NCBI RefSeq assembly: GCF_039545455.1
Contig: NZ_CP154467.1
Coordinates: 2,226,501 to 2,290,500, forward strand
Length of the DNA: 64,000 nucleotides
Source: Brucella sp. BE17
GTDB taxonomy: Bacteria > Pseudomonadota > Alphaproteobacteria > Rhizobiales > Rhizobiaceae
Direction of reading: 5' to 3'
Shown piece after piece: positions 18,629 to 27,735 of the stretch; the stretch's first letter is position 1; each line of letters starts with the position of its first letter. The notes below the pieces were generated by a model that did no database searches, was not told the origin of the DNA, and saw nothing but the letters and a program-made list of their open reading frames with translations. Both the position numbers and the translations under genes were made by a program.

Positions 18629-19150
18629 GAAACGGCACCTGAAACAAAGCTCTGGTCGCAGCAGGGGTTTCGCGAGGACGATTATGTCTTTGCCGATGAT
18701 TTGGAAGTGGCCGCCGATGCGCCGGCCGTGATCATTCCGCTTGCCGTCTGGCTCGGTCTTGATGAGGAACTGCGCCGCGCCTCCAACCGCCGTATCGGCG
18801 TGTCGGTGGCACCGGGCGAAAAGATCGAGCCGTTGCTGGATCGACTGGACGCGCTGCCGGTCATAGCACTGGAATTTCCCGCCTATACTGATGGACGTTC
18901 CTATTCCAAGGCGGAAGTTTTGCGCCGTGCAGGCTTTGAGGGCGAATTGCGCGCTTATGGCGATGTGCTGATCGATCAGGCAGCCTTGATGCTGCGCACC
19001 GGTTTCGACACATTGCAGGTGACAAATGCAGTCGCCCACAGACGGCTTGGCGAAAACCGCCTTGTCGACACACCCGGCTATTATCAGCCCGGTCGTGGCT
19101 CGGTGCTTGAGGAAGGCGGCTTTTCCTGGCGGCGCGTCAAATCTTCCTGA
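18623..19150 (+). CDS. DUF934 protein, sulfite-reductase partner
   Basis: 175 residues. DUF934 proteins are nearly always encoded beside cysI-type sulfite reductase in proteobacteria and are annotated as an oxidoreductase or accessory subunit; the exact role is unproven. Recognisable stretches are IPLAVWLGLDEELR, IALEFPAYTDGRSYSKAEVLRR (split in two motifs) and GELRAYGDVLIDQAALMLR. The start at 18623 lies in the second unit of a 14-bp tandem duplication (18601-18628). A repeat-borne stem-loop separates it from cysH. Confidence 0.88.
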   Translation: MSETAPETKLWSQQGFREDDYVFADDLEVAADAPAVIIPLAVWLGLDEELRRASNRRIGVSVAPGEKIEPLLDRLDALPVIALEFPAYTDGRSYSKAEVLRRAGFEGELRAYGDVLIDQAALMLRTGFDTLQVTNAVAHRRLGENRLVDTPGYYQPGRGSVLEEGGFSWRRVKSS

Positions 19151-19217
19151 TCATTTTATGGTTTTGCTTGATCGACTGATGGGGTAAGAGGCCGCATCAG
19201 GATTTTGGAGGCAGAAC

Positions 19218-19520
19218 GTGATCCGCCATATTGTTTTCTTCAGCGTTAAGCCCGGTCAGGACATTGATGAGGTCCGCAAGGGCCTGGAGCGACTGGGCAC
19301 CATTCCTTATTGCGACGTGTTCGAGGTTCTGCCCAATGCCAAGGTCGATCCGATGGGCAATGAGATTGATCTCGTCGTCTATGCCGAGTTCAAGGACGAG
19401 GATGCGCTGTTCGCCTTCAAGAAACATCCGACCTACGATGCCACAACGCAGCATGTGCGACCGATGCGCCAATTGCGTTTTTCGGCTGATGTTTTGGCAG
19501 ACAAGGGCAGCAAGGGCTGA
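19218..19520 (+). CDS. Dabb (stress-responsive A/B barrel) family protein
   Basis: 100 residues of the dimeric alpha/beta-barrel (Dabb) fold: MIRHIVFFSVKPGQDIDEV at the start, DLVVYAEFKDEDALFAFKKHP in the middle. Related small proteins act as oxidoreductase-like or stress proteins; substrate unknown. The start is a GTG at 19218 with TTGGAGG about 7 bases upstream. Confidence 0.82.
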   Translation: MIRHIVFFSVKPGQDIDEVRKGLERLGTIPYCDVFEVLPNAKVDPMGNEIDLVVYAEFKDEDALFAFKKHPTYDATTQHVRPMRQLRFSADVLADKGSKG

Positions 19521-19523
19521 GTG

Positions 19524-20099
19524 TCAATCGACCTGCGGACGCTCCTGAAGCGGCAATCCGCCAAAAAGGTCCGGTTCGCTCGTGGTTCTGGCACGTTCTA
19601 TATTGAGAAGTTTCAGCTTGGTCGCGGTCCCGCCCGCAGCCGAAAAACCGCCGACCTTGCCATTGGCGCCCAGAACGCGGTGGCATGGCACGATGATCGG
19701 AAACGGGTTTTTGCCAAGCGCATACCCCACCGCTTGCGAGAGGCTGACATCGCCCAACCGTTTCGCTATCGCGCCATAGGTGGTGGTTTCGCCAACCTTG
19801 AGTTCGGATATGATCGTATAAACCTTGCGGTTGAGATCGGGCTGCCCATCAAGCGCCAGTGGAAGATGCGAGAAATCCGGTGTTCCACCTGATAGCAGGG
19901 TTTTTATCTGGGCAATCGCCTCGCGAACGTAGTCTGGCGGGGAAATCGTTTCTGCGTCGGCAATTCGCTCTGTGAGCCGGTGGTGGATTTCAGTTTCATC
20001 AGCACTTCCTATTTCAACGCCGATAATTCTGGCTTTGCGCCAAGCAATGCCGCAAAAGCCGATCACGGTTTCAAAAATGCTGATTCCGGATGTTTCCAT
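19524..20099 (-). CDS. Methylated-DNA--protein-cysteine methyltransferase
   Basis: About 191 residues. Suicide repair protein that takes alkyl groups from O6-alkylguanine onto its cysteine. The active-site PCHRVLGANGKVGGFSAAGG is intact in the C-terminal domain, with TTYGAIAKRLG of the DNA-binding helix before it. The N-terminal domain is poorly conserved, as usual. The start is uncertain: ATGs at 20201, 20129 and 20099 are all in frame and none has a strong ribosome site; I prefer 20099. It converges on the Dabb gene with 3 bp between stops. Confidence 0.88.
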   Translation of the reverse strand: METSGISIFETVIGFCGIAWRKARIIGVEIGSADETEIHHRLTERIADAETISPPDYVREAIAQIKTLLSGGTPDFSHLPLALDGQPDLNRKVYTIISELKVGETTTYGAIAKRLGDVSLSQAVGYALGKNPFPIIVPCHRVLGANGKVGGFSAAGGTATKLKLLNIERARTTSEPDLFGGLPLQERPQVD

Positions 20100-20325
20100 G
20101 TCTTGCAGGATAACATGGATTTTATCCATGAAAGCGATGACGTGCCGCAAAGTCGCAATATTTACAGCGGATGTTGCAGCGAAGCAGTTGAAGAACGCCA
20201 CGAATAATGATTGTGTGACATCATCGGCCGGGTTTGTGGCGCGTTGCGTTCACGCCTTCAAATGGCCAGACAGATTGATGAGAATTTCCGGTGCAGTTTT
20301 ACAATACCGGAGCCAAGGAATTTAA

Positions 20326-20571
20326 ATGGACGATTATGAACGGTATGCCACAGGCTTGATGATCGTTTTCGGTGCGCTGATCATCGGCGGGCTCATGACG
20401 GCCAATCTCATACATGGCGATAAGGCCGGATTTCTTTTTGCACTGGGTGCGGCAGTGGTGAGCTGGTTTGCAGCCTTTGCGGTTCTGTTCGACAAGCCCC
20501 GGGTTTACGGCGTGATGATCGCCTGTGCCATCGGGCTGGTCGCAGCCTCCATTGGCGCTTACGTGACTTGA
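20326..20571 (+). CDS. Small three-helix membrane protein, unknown function
   Basis: 81 residues, almost entirely hydrophobic, with three predicted membrane spans (about residues 10-27, 34-53 and 61-79) joined by short polar turns. I recognise no family motif. AAGGAA lies just upstream of the ATG, and a strong terminator follows, so it is probably a genuine single-gene unit. Confidence 0.7.
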   Translation: MDDYERYATGLMIVFGALIIGGLMTANLIHGDKAGFLFALGAAVVSWFAAFAVLFDKPRVYGVMIACAIGLVAASIGAYVT

Positions 20572-20586
20572 TAATCGCGGATTATA

Positions 20587-20620
20587 AAAACAGCCCCGGT
20601 TTACCGGGGCTGTTTTGTTT
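20587..20620 (+). terminator. Intrinsic terminator
   Basis: ACAGCCCCGG pairs perfectly with CCGGGGCTGT around a TTTA loop, followed by TTTGTTT. It serves the small membrane protein gene. The A-rich left flank could also serve the convergent BA14K gene. Confidence 0.92.
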
Positions 20621-21036
20621 CACAGATAGGGCGAATAGCACTGCCGTCTCGGACCGTAATTGGGCTGGAACGTATTGTCGTAAGCCCGATAGGAACGGTA
20701 ACGGTTAAAGCACCAGCGCACATGCGGGTTGCCACCGCGATATCTGGGTGCCGGACGGTAATGCCGCGGGCGATAGCCGCGATCATCACGCCAATGGCGC
20801 GGCGGGGGGCGGTCGTAACGATAATGGCGGTAACGCGGTGGGTCGCGCCAGTTGCGTTCCGGCCATTGCTGCCATTCGCGATATTGTACATTCTCGATCG
20901 TGTTCTGTGCGCCTGAAACGGGCTTAGCCGCAATTACACCTGCCTGTGCAGGGCTACTCAGCGCAGGTAAGCTGAAGCCAAGCGTAAGCCCGAACGACAG
21001 GCAGGCGGCGAACAGGGACGACGCTATTTTCTTCAT
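20620..21036 (-). CDS. BA14K family protein
   Basis: 138 residues with a signal peptide (about residues 1-31, ending SSPAQAG). The middle is very rich in Arg, Tyr, Pro and His (for example [19 protein letters not shown]). The C-terminal BA14K motif has [19 protein letters not shown] and a final QCYSPYL with two conserved cysteines. The founding member is a 14-kDa immunoreactive Brucella abortus protein reported to have lectin-like activity. The start at 21036 has AGGAGGA upstream; the frame extends further but without a ribosome site. Confidence 0.9.
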   Translation of the reverse strand: MKKIASSLFAACLSFGLTLGFSLPALSSPAQAGVIAAKPVSGAQNTIENVQYREWQQWPERNWRDPPRYRHYRYDRPPPRHWRDDRGYRPRHYRPAPRYRGGNPHVRWCFNRYRSYRAYDNTFQPNYGPRRQCYSPYL

Positions 21037-21217
21037 CGATTCCTCCTTCTCTTCACCCATAATTCCGAAAGGCCAGTTGCGACCGATCGCGTTATAACGC
21101 GTCATTCTCGCTCCCGCATTGTGGCGGGTTAGAGGCCTTGCGCGGTCACTATTTTTTCGCTTTGGCAACAGTCTAGTGATAGGCTTCGGGTGAGCTTTAT
21201 CACACCGCGCGAGATTT

Positions 21218-21239
21218 GACATAAAGATATGTTTATGTC
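21218..21239. promoter_or_regulatory. Near-perfect operator palindrome upstream of metH
   Basis: GACATAAA and TTTATGTC flank GATATG, giving a 22-bp dyad with 20 of 22 positions symmetrical. It lies 49 bp before the metH start and overlaps a TTGACA -35-like hexamer at 21216. The ATAAA-GATAT-TTTAT shape resembles sites bound by ArsR-type regulators of the methionine cycle, but the binding protein is an inference. Confidence 0.65.
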
Positions 21240-21287
21240 ATTAAGCGGCTTCGCAATCAGGCATATGGAATACAGGCTAAATCCCCC

Positions 21288-24200
21288 ATGGCATCTTCCC
21301 TTGACGATCTCTTTGGCGAAACCCCGGCAAAACCGGACGGTTCCGAGATTCTGGCAGCGCTCACCAAGGCTGCGCGCGAGCGTATTTTGATCCTCGATGG
21401 CGCCATGGGAACACAGATTCAAGGCCTGGGTTTTCACGAAGAGCACTTTCGGGGCGAGCGTTTCGAGGCGTGTGATTGCCAGTTGCAGGGCAATAATGAT
21501 CTGCTGACGCTGACGCAGCCAAAGGCAATCGAGGAAATCCACTATGCCTATGCCATGGCCGGTGCGGATATTCTGGAAACCAACACCTTTTCATCGACGA
21601 CCATTGCGCAGGCCGATTACGGCATGGAAGATGCCGTCTATGAGCTGAACCGCGATGGCGCACGTCTGGCGCGACGCGCTTGCCTTCGCGCCGAGCAGAA
21701 GGATGGCCGTCGCCGTTTTGTGGCGGGGGCTCTGGGGCCGACCAACCGCACCGCTTCGCTGTCGCCGGATGTCAACAATCCAGGGTTCCGTGCTGTCACG
21801 TTCGATGATCTGCGCATTGCCTATGCCGAGCAGATCAGGGGATTGATCGATGGTGGTTCCGACATCATCCTGATTGAAACCATTTTCGACACATTAAATG
21901 CCAAGGCTGCAATCTTTGCGGCGGAAGAAGTGTTCATCGAAAAGGCCATTCGCCTGCCGGTAATGATTTCCGGCACGATCACCGATTTGTCCGGCCGCAC
22001 GCTTTCGGGCCAGACGCCGACGGCGTTCTGGTATTCGCTGCGCCATGCAAGGCCGTTCACCATCGGGCTTAACTGCGCGCTGGGAGCGAACGCTATGCGC
22101 GCGCATCTCGCCGAAATCTCGTCGATCGCTGATACGTTCGTCTGTGCCTATCCCAATGCGGGTCTGCCCAATGAATTTGGGCAATATGACGAAAGCCCGG
22201 AGGCCATGGCCGCGCAGATCGAAGATTTTGCGCGCGAAGGGCTGGTCAATGTGGTTGGCGGGTGCTGTGGCTCGACGCCCGATCATATCCGCGCCATTGC
22301 CGCAGCTGTGGCGAAACACGAACCGCGCAAGCCGGTCAAGCTTGAACCCTTGATGCGCCTGTCGGGCCTTGAACCGTTCACCCTGACCAAGGATATTCCC
22401 TTCGTCAATATTGGCGAGCGTACCAATGTGACGGGCTCTGCACGGTTCCGCAAGCTGATCACCGCAGGCGATTATTCGGCTGCTCTCGTCGTTGCCCGTG
22501 ATCAGGTTGAAAATGGTGCACAGGTTATTGACATCAATATGGATGAAGGCCTGATCGACAGCCAGAAGATCATGGTCGAATATCTCAACCTGATTGCCGC
22601 AGAACCCGATATTGCGCGTGTGCCGGTGATGATCGATAGTTCCAAATGGGACGTGATCGAGGCTGGGCTCAAATGCATTCAGGGCAAGGGCATCGTCAAT
22701 TCGATCTCGCTGAAGGAAGGCGAGGAAGCCTTTCTGCATCATGCGCGTCTGGTGCGCGCCTATGGTGCGGCGGTCGTCGTCATGGCGTTCGACGAAACGG
22801 GCCAGGCAGACACTGAACAGCGCAAGGTCGAAATCTGCGCCCGCGCCTACAAGATATTGACCGAGCAGGTCGGCTTTCCGCCCGAAGATATCATCTTCGA
22901 TCCCAATGTCTTTGCGGTTGCGACCGGCATTGAGGAGCACAATAATTACGGCGTCGATTTCATCAATGCGACGCGCCGCATCACCGAAACCCTGCCGCAT
23001 GCGCATATTTCAGGCGGTGTGTCGAACCTTTCATTTTCTTTTCGCGGCAATGAACCGGTGCGCGAGGCGATGCATGCCGTCTTCCTTTATCATGCCATTC
23101 AGGTCGGTATGGATATGGGCATCGTCAATGCGGGCCAGCTTGCCGTCTATGACACCATAGACGCGGAGCTGCGCGAGGCCTGCGAGGATGTGGTCCTCAA
23201 CCGGCGTGAGGATTCAACCGAACGCTTGCTGGAAATCGCCGAACGCTATCGTGGCACGGGCGGGAAAGAAGCTAAGGCACAAGATCTATCATGGCGTGAA
23301 TGGAGCGTTGAAAAGCGCCTGGAGCACGCGCTTGTCAACGGCATTACCGAATATATCGAGGCCGATACCGAAGAAGCGCGCCTTGCCGCCGCGCGTCCGC
23401 TGCATGTGATCGAAGGTCCGCTGATGGCGGGGATGAATGTGGTCGGCGATCTGTTCGGCTCCGGCAAGATGTTCTTGCCGCAGGTGGTCAAATCCGCGCG
23501 CGTCATGAAACAGGCGGTGGCGGTTCTTCTGCCTTATATGGAAGAGGAAAAGCGGTTGAGCGGCGGTGAGGGTCGTCAGAGTGCCGGCAAGGTGCTGATG
23601 GCAACCGTGAAGGGCGATGTGCACGATATCGGTAAGAATATCGTGGGCGTTGTTCTTGCCTGCAACAATTACGAAATCATCGATCTTGGCGTGATGGTGC
23701 CAACACAGAAGATACTTGAGACGGCGCGCACTGAAAATGTCGATATTATCGGTCTTTCAGGGCTGATTACGCCCTCGCTCGATGAAATGGTGCACGTCGC
23801 ATCCGAAATGGAGCGCGAAGGCTTTGACATTCCGCTTTTGATCGGCGGGGCGACCACCAGCCGCGTGCACACGGCAGTGAAAATACATCCGCGCTATGAT
23901 CGTGGGCAGGCGGTCTATGTGATCGATGCCAGCCGTGCGGTGGGTGTGGTGTCCAATCTGTTGTCGCCGGAAAACAAGAACGGTTATATTGACGGTGTCA
24001 GAACGGAATATGCAAAGGTGGCCGCCGCCCACGCCCGCAACGAAGCCAACAAACAGCGGTTGCCACTGTCGCGGGCGCGCGACAATGCGGTCAAGGTTGA
24101 CTGGTCGGACTATCAGCCGCCAAAGCCAAGCTTTTTAGGCACAAAGACTTTTGACGATTACGATCTGGCCGAAATCGCCCACTATATCGATTGGACGCCG

Positions 24201-25061
24201 TTCTTCCAGACATGGGAGTTGAAGGGTCGCTATCCGGCAATTCTGGACGATGAAAAACAGGGTGAGGCGGCGCGCGCGCTGTGGAACGATGCGAAGGCGA
24301 TGCTCAAAAAGATCATCGACGAAAAATGGTTCACGCCCAGCGCCGTGATTGGATTCTGGCCTGCAAACGCCGTCGGCGATGATATAAAACTCTTCACCGA
24401 TGAAAGCCGTTCTGAAGAATTGGCGACCTTCTTCACGCTGCGCCAGCAACTGAGCAAGCGCGATGGCCGTCCCAATGTGGCGATGTCGGATTTCGTGGCG
24501 CCCGAGGCAAGCGGTAAAAAAGATTATGTCGGCGGCTTCGTGGTGACGGCAGGTATTGGCGAGATCGCCATTGCCGAACGTTTTGAGCGTGCAAATGACG
24601 ATTATTCGTCCATTCTGGTCAAGGCGCTGGCCGACCGTTTTGCAGAAGCCTTTGCCGAGCTCATGCACCATCGCGTGCGAAAGGAATTCTGGGGCTATGC
24701 GCCCGAGGAAGACCTTTCCAACGATGATCTGATCCACGAAAAATATGCCGGTATCCGTCCGGCTCCCGGCTATCCGGCGCAGCCCGACCACACGGAAAAG
24801 GCCACTCTGTTCCGCCTGCTTGATGCCACGAACACCACCGGCGTGGAACTGACGGAAGGTTTTGCGATGTGGCCGGGATCATCAGTGTCGGGGCTCTATA
24901 TTGGGCACCCGGATAGCTATTACTTCGGTGTTGCCAAGGTCGAACGCGATCAGGTCGAGGACTATGCGAGCCGCAAGGGCATGTCCTTGATGGAGGTCGA
25001 GCGCTGGCTGGCGCCGATCCTCAATTACATCCCAAGCGATGTGAATGAGGAAGCTGCCTGA
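21288..25061 (+). CDS. metH: Cobalamin-dependent methionine synthase
   Basis: 1257 residues, full length. Transfers methyl from methyltetrahydrofolate via cobalamin to homocysteine. Domains in order: homocysteine/zinc domain (about 20-345; [11 protein letters not shown] with zinc cysteines), methyltetrahydrofolate/pterin domain (about 365-630; [11 protein letters not shown]), B12 cap and B12-binding domain (about 660-900; DVHDIGKN with His779 as lower cobalt ligand), and the SAM-binding reactivation domain (about 915-1240; [16 protein letters not shown]). All parts are fused in one chain, as in E. coli. It stands alone behind a palindromic operator and ends in a terminator. Confidence 0.97.
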   Translation: MASSLDDLFGETPAKPDGSEILAALTKAARERILILDGAMGTQIQGLGFHEEHFRGERFEACDCQLQGNNDLLTLTQPKAIEEIHYAYAMAGADILETNTFSSTTIAQADYGMEDAVYELNRDGARLARRACLRAEQKDGRRRFVAGALGPTNRTASLSPDVNNPGFRAVTFDDLRIAYAEQIRGLIDGGSDIILIETIFDTLNAKAAIFAAEEVFIEKAIRLPVMISGTITDLSGRTLSGQTPTAFWYSLRHARPFTIGLNCALGANAMRAHLAEISSIADTFVCAYPNAGLPNEFGQYDESPEAMAAQIEDFAREGLVNVVGGCCGSTPDHIRAIAAAVAKHEPRKPVKLEPLMRLSGLEPFTLTKDIPFVNIGERTNVTGSARFRKLITAGDYSAALVVARDQVENGAQVIDINMDEGLIDSQKIMVEYLNLIAAEPDIARVPVMIDSSKWDVIEAGLKCIQGKGIVNSISLKEGEEAFLHHARLVRAYGAAVVVMAFDETGQADTEQRKVEICARAYKILTEQVGFPPEDIIFDPNVFAVATGIEEHNNYGVDFINATRRITETLPHAHISGGVSNLSFSFRGNEPVREAMHAVFLYHAIQVGMDMGIVNAGQLAVYDTIDAELREACEDVVLNRREDSTERLLEIAERYRGTGGKEAKAQDLSWREWSVEKRLEHALVNGITEYIEADTEEARLAAARPLHVIEGPLMAGMNVVGDLFGSGKMFLPQVVKSARVMKQAVAVLLPYMEEEKRLSGGEGRQSAGKVLMATVKGDVHDIGKNIVGVVLACNNYEIIDLGVMVPTQKILETARTENVDIIGLSGLITPSLDEMVHVASEMEREGFDIPLLIGGATTSRVHTAVKIHPRYDRGQAVYVIDASRAVGVVSNLLSPENKNGYIDGVRTEYAKVAAAHARNEANKQRLPLSRARDNAVKVDWSDYQPPKPSFLGTKTFDDYDLAEIAHYIDWTPFFQTWELKGRYPAILDDEKQGEAARALWNDAKAMLKKIIDEKWFTPSAVIGFWPANAVGDDIKLFTDESRSEELATFFTLRQQLSKRDGRPNVAMSDFVAPEASGKKDYVGGFVVTAGIGEIAIAERFERANDDYSSILVKALADRFAEAFAELMHHRVRKEFWGYAPEEDLSNDDLIHEKYAGIRPAPGYPAQPDHTEKATLFRLLDATNTTGVELTEGFAMWPGSSVSGLYIGHPDSYYFGVAKVERDQVEDYASRKGMSLMEVERWLAPILNYIPSDVNEEAA

Positions 25062-25477
25062 GCGATAGAATTGCCGGTTTGACCGGCACTTTTTGCTTGA
25101 TTGTTCCAACAGCGTTCGCGGCAGGTCGGGTTGTCCGGCCATGCCGACAGGGCAATTCCGACCAAGGCACCGTCACAGGCCTGCATCGACATGCCCTGAA
25201 TGAGCGCGCCGTCAAAGCGGGCAAGGAATGTGTATTCGTGTCCGGTGCATATTCGCCCATACCTTGTGGCAACATCAAAACGTATCTTGCCGAATGGCTG
25301 ACTGACAATCAGCCCCCGGAGCCAAGATCTGTGATCTCCCGGCTCGGGCATGCCGATGAAATGGCGGATGTAAATCCCTTCCTTTTCGCAGGATGCGCGT
25401 TGGACCACGGGACAGATGATCGATGTGATCGGCGGGGTGCATTTGTGAAAAGGTTTTCTGATCAGAAAGCATCCCAC
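25025..25477 (-). CDS. Doubtful hypothetical ORF antisense to the metH tail
   Basis: 150 codons, opening at 25477 and running into the last 37 bases of metH. The predicted peptide has seven cysteines and no recognisable motif. Third-position GC in a sampled stretch is about 57% and no better than the opposite strand, and the metH terminator lies inside it, so coding is unproven. It is recorded because the 600-bp spacer is unusually open on both strands. Confidence 0.2.
   Translation of the reverse strand: MGCFLIRKPFHKCTPPITSIICPVVQRASCEKEGIYIRHFIGMPEPGDHRSWLRGLIVSQPFGKIRFDVATRYGRICTGHEYTFLARFDGALIQGMSMQACDGALVGIALSAWPDNPTCRERCWNNQAKSAGQTGNSIAQAASSFTSLGM
25073..25095 (+). terminator. metH terminator
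   Basis: GCCGGT and ACCGGC pair around TTG, followed by ACTTTTTG. It lies 12 bp after the metH stop. Confidence 0.85.
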
Positions 25478-25696
25478 AACAACGATGGCGCTTCTCCGTG
25501 GCCATATTCCAATTTATATTTTAGGAAAATACGATCAATTGACAAATATGCGTTTTTTGAAACAGACGCATGATCTTGGAATCAATCCTTGTAGAAGAGA
25601 CCGGTAAAACATGCTATTTATAGTATGCAGGATACGGTTTGATTATCCCTTAGGTTGTATAAGTCATAATTTAAAAACAAGTTAGGGATGGCAGCC
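25096..25696. other. 600-bp spacer between metH and babR
   Basis: The left ~380 bp has ordinary base composition and is open on both strands without a recognisable protein. The right ~190 bp is strongly AT-rich and must hold the babR promoter; a TTGACA hexamer lies at 25537-25542, and a lux-box-like dyad lies at 25610-25627. Confidence 0.5.
25610..25627. promoter_or_regulatory. lux-box-like dyad upstream of babR
   Basis: CATGCTAT and ATAGTATG form an 18-bp imperfect palindrome, 14 of 18 positions symmetrical. Its length matches lux boxes bound by LuxR-type dimers. It lies about 70 bp before the babR start, so autoregulation or cross-regulation by another LuxR protein is possible. This is an inference from shape only. 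Confidence 0.4.
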
Positions 25697-26404
25697 ATGA
25701 AATGGGACTTCTTATGCGATGCCATGCAGTCAGCCGACAATGCAGACCAGTTATTTGAATACGTAAAGGATTTTGCACACGAAATCGGCTTTCAGCATGT
25801 TTCTTATATCATGTCGGTTCCTTCGTTGAACGGGACAGTTAAATGGGTGTTGCACGAGGATATGCCAGACGGATGGCGTGATCTTTATGGCGATAAGAAA
25901 TATGTCGAAATCGATCCACTGATCCGGCTCGGGCTAAATAGTATCGAGCCGTTGATCTGGTCGCAGAAGCTTTATACCGATGCGCCGAAATTATGGGCCG
26001 ATGCGCTAAGCTTCGGGTTGAAAGTCGGTATCTCGCAGCCTTGCTGGGCAGCGCAAGGGGTGTTCGGGATGTTGACGCTCCTGCGCACTGGCCCAGCGCT
26101 CACAGAGGGTGAAATTGCCTTGCTGCGGCGGCAATTGCAAATGATCACCAATATACTGCATCTGTCGATGTATGAACTGGTGGACGTGCCACATATCAAC
26201 CGCGCCAATGAAGTCTGCCTGACCGCACGTGAACGCGAAATCCTCCGCTGGACCAGCGAGGGCAAGACAGCCGAAATCATCGGCGCAATTCTCAATATTT
26301 CTACCCGCACCGTCAATTTTCATATCAGCAACGTGCTCACGAAACTGGTTTCGGTCAACAAGGTGCAGGCTGTTGCCAAGGCGCGTACATTCGGCCTTCT
26401 GTAA
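25697..26404 (+). CDS. babR: LuxR-type quorum-sensing regulator, BabR/BlxR-like
   Basis: About 235 residues. The N-terminal autoinducer-binding domain (about 10-160) keeps the acyl-homoserine-lactone pocket pattern: Trp and Tyr in GWRDLYGDKKYVEIDP with its Asp-Pro, and Trp in PLIWSQ. The C-terminal LuxR helix-turn-helix is LTAREREILRWTSEGKTAEIIG. Position after metH and sequence match Brucella BabR (BlxR), which affects virulence genes together with VjbR. No luxI synthase is nearby, so it is a solo receptor. I prefer the ATG at 25697, 9 bases after AGGG; an ATG at 25688 abuts that site. Confidence 0.9.
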   Translation: MKWDFLCDAMQSADNADQLFEYVKDFAHEIGFQHVSYIMSVPSLNGTVKWVLHEDMPDGWRDLYGDKKYVEIDPLIRLGLNSIEPLIWSQKLYTDAPKLWADALSFGLKVGISQPCWAAQGVFGMLTLLRTGPALTEGEIALLRRQLQMITNILHLSMYELVDVPHINRANEVCLTAREREILRWTSEGKTAEIIGAILNISTRTVNFHISNVLTKLVSVNKVQAVAKARTFGLL

Positions 26405-26740
26405 TCTCCCCCAATGTCCGGCGGCGGTTTGGCCAGTTGGATGTTTTCTCGCCCCCGATCTCTCAACATAATACTATAAGATCTATAGGATTTTCTATTG
26501 CTTGACGGAAAAATCGTGTTTTAAAATCGGCGCAAGTTTGTTCTGCCCGCAAGAGAAAGTCTGCAAGTTTTTAGCGCTCTCGGCCCTTAATACGCGAAAG
26601 CATTCTTTCCCTTTTCTTCCTCTTTTCACGACAATATCGGCCATCATGTTTCGGTGCTGTTTGCCGGAGCATCCAGTCTGAGCCGGATGAAAGCAATGCT
26701 TCCCCCTCCCGCCAGTATCGAGTTTAGGACCTGACACTAG
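26405..26740. other. Spacer between babR and the cysD repeat
   Basis: No supported gene. A short dyad, CTATA-AGATC-TATAG (about 26474-26488), is followed by TTGACG and an AT-rich stretch near 26500-26525 that could be the cysD promoter region. The remaining sequence shows nothing I can name. Confidence 0.4.
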
Positions 26741-26780
26741 AGCGTATCCGGAAAAGCGTGAAACGGTTTTCGGGATACGT
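26741..26780. repeat. Dispersed palindromic repeat, copy 4
   Basis: CGTATCC (26743-26749) pairs with GGATACG (26773-26779), enclosing the family core GAAAAGCGTGAAACGGTTTTCGG. It lies 35 bp upstream of the cysD start, inside the probable leader. The cysD frame stays open into this repeat, which creates a misleading longer ORF. Confidence 0.85.
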
Positions 26781-26814
26781 GTTCAAGCAAAGCCGGTCTC
26801 CGGGAGAAAATGAC

Positions 26815-27735
26815 GTGCATCACGCATCGCTTGCCAAGAACCTGACGCATCTGCAACGTCTTGAAGCAGAGGCAATCCATATCTTCCGGGAGGTCGCGGC
26901 CACTTTCTCCAATCCGGTCATGCTTTATTCGGTGGGCAAGGATTCGTCTGTCATGCTGCATCTTGCGATGAAGGCGTTTTATCCTGCTCCGCCGCCTTTT
27001 CCGTTCCTGCATGTCGATACGACGTGGAAGTTTCGCGAGATGATCGAATTTCGCGATTCCCAGGCGCGTGAAAAGGGCATTGATCTGCTGGTGCATATCA
27101 ATGAAGACGGCGTGCGTGACGGTGTCGGTCCCTTCAGCCATGGCTCCAATGTCCACACCCATGTCATGAAGACGGTAGGGCTGCGTCAGGCGCTCGATAA
27201 ATATAAATTCGATGCTGCCTTTGGCGGTGCGCGGCGCGATGAGGAAAAGTCGCGCGCCAAGGAGCGTATCTTTTCCTTCCGCAATGCACAGCACGGCTGG
27301 GACCCGAAAAACCAGCGCCCGGAAATGTGGAAGATTTATAATACCCGTGTGGCAGCGGATGAATCGATCCGCGTCTTTCCGCTCTCCAACTGGACTGAGC
27401 TCGATATCTGGCAATATATCCTGCAGGAAAACATCCCGATTGTGCCGCTTTATTTTGCCGCCCGCCGCCCGGTGGTCGAACGGGACGGCATGCTGATCAT
27501 GGTCGATGATGCGCGCATGAAGCTTCAACTCGGCGAAAAAGTCGAGAAGCGGCTGGTGCGTTTTCGCACTCTTGGCTGCTATCCGCTGACCGGCGCGATT
27601 CAATCGAACGCCGACACACTGTCGGGCATCGTTGAGGAAATGCTCATCGCCCGCACCTCCGAGCGTCAGGGTCGCGCCATTGATCGCGACGAATCCGGGT
27701 CTATGGAAAAGAAAAAGCGCGAGGGCTATTTCTGA
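26815..27735 (+). CDS. cysD: Sulfate adenylyltransferase subunit 2
   Basis: 306 residues. With CysN it forms ATP sulfurylase, making APS from ATP and sulfate. The PP-loop [12 protein letters not shown] lies near residue 41, and the C-terminal [27 protein letters not shown] is spread over the family's conserved end. The GTG at 26815 is chosen because GGGAG lies about 8 bases upstream. An in-frame start at 26758 would fall inside a dispersed repeat and add 19 unrelated residues. The stop overlaps the cysNC start by one base. Confidence 0.94.
   Translation: MHHASLAKNLTHLQRLEAEAIHIFREVAATFSNPVMLYSVGKDSSVMLHLAMKAFYPAPPPFPFLHVDTTWKFREMIEFRDSQAREKGIDLLVHINEDGVRDGVGPFSHGSNVHTHVMKTVGLRQALDKYKFDAAFGGARRDEEKSRAKERIFSFRNAQHGWDPKNQRPEMWKIYNTRVAADESIRVFPLSNWTELDIWQYILQENIPIVPLYFAARRPVVERDGMLIMVDDARMKLQLGEKVEKRLVRFRTLGCYPLTGAIQSNADTLSGIVEEMLIARTSERQGRAIDRDESGSMEKKKREGYF

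Noticed and set aside
21894..23006. 370-codon open frame antisense to metH
   Set aside because: It lies wholly inside the conserved metH frame; the predicted protein is rich in rare patterns and has no motif. High-GC antisense frames of this kind are common shadows.
26758..26814. A 19-residue N-terminal extension of CysD
   Set aside because: It is encoded by a dispersed palindromic repeat and its flank, and a GTG with a good ribosome site starts the conserved protein at 26815.
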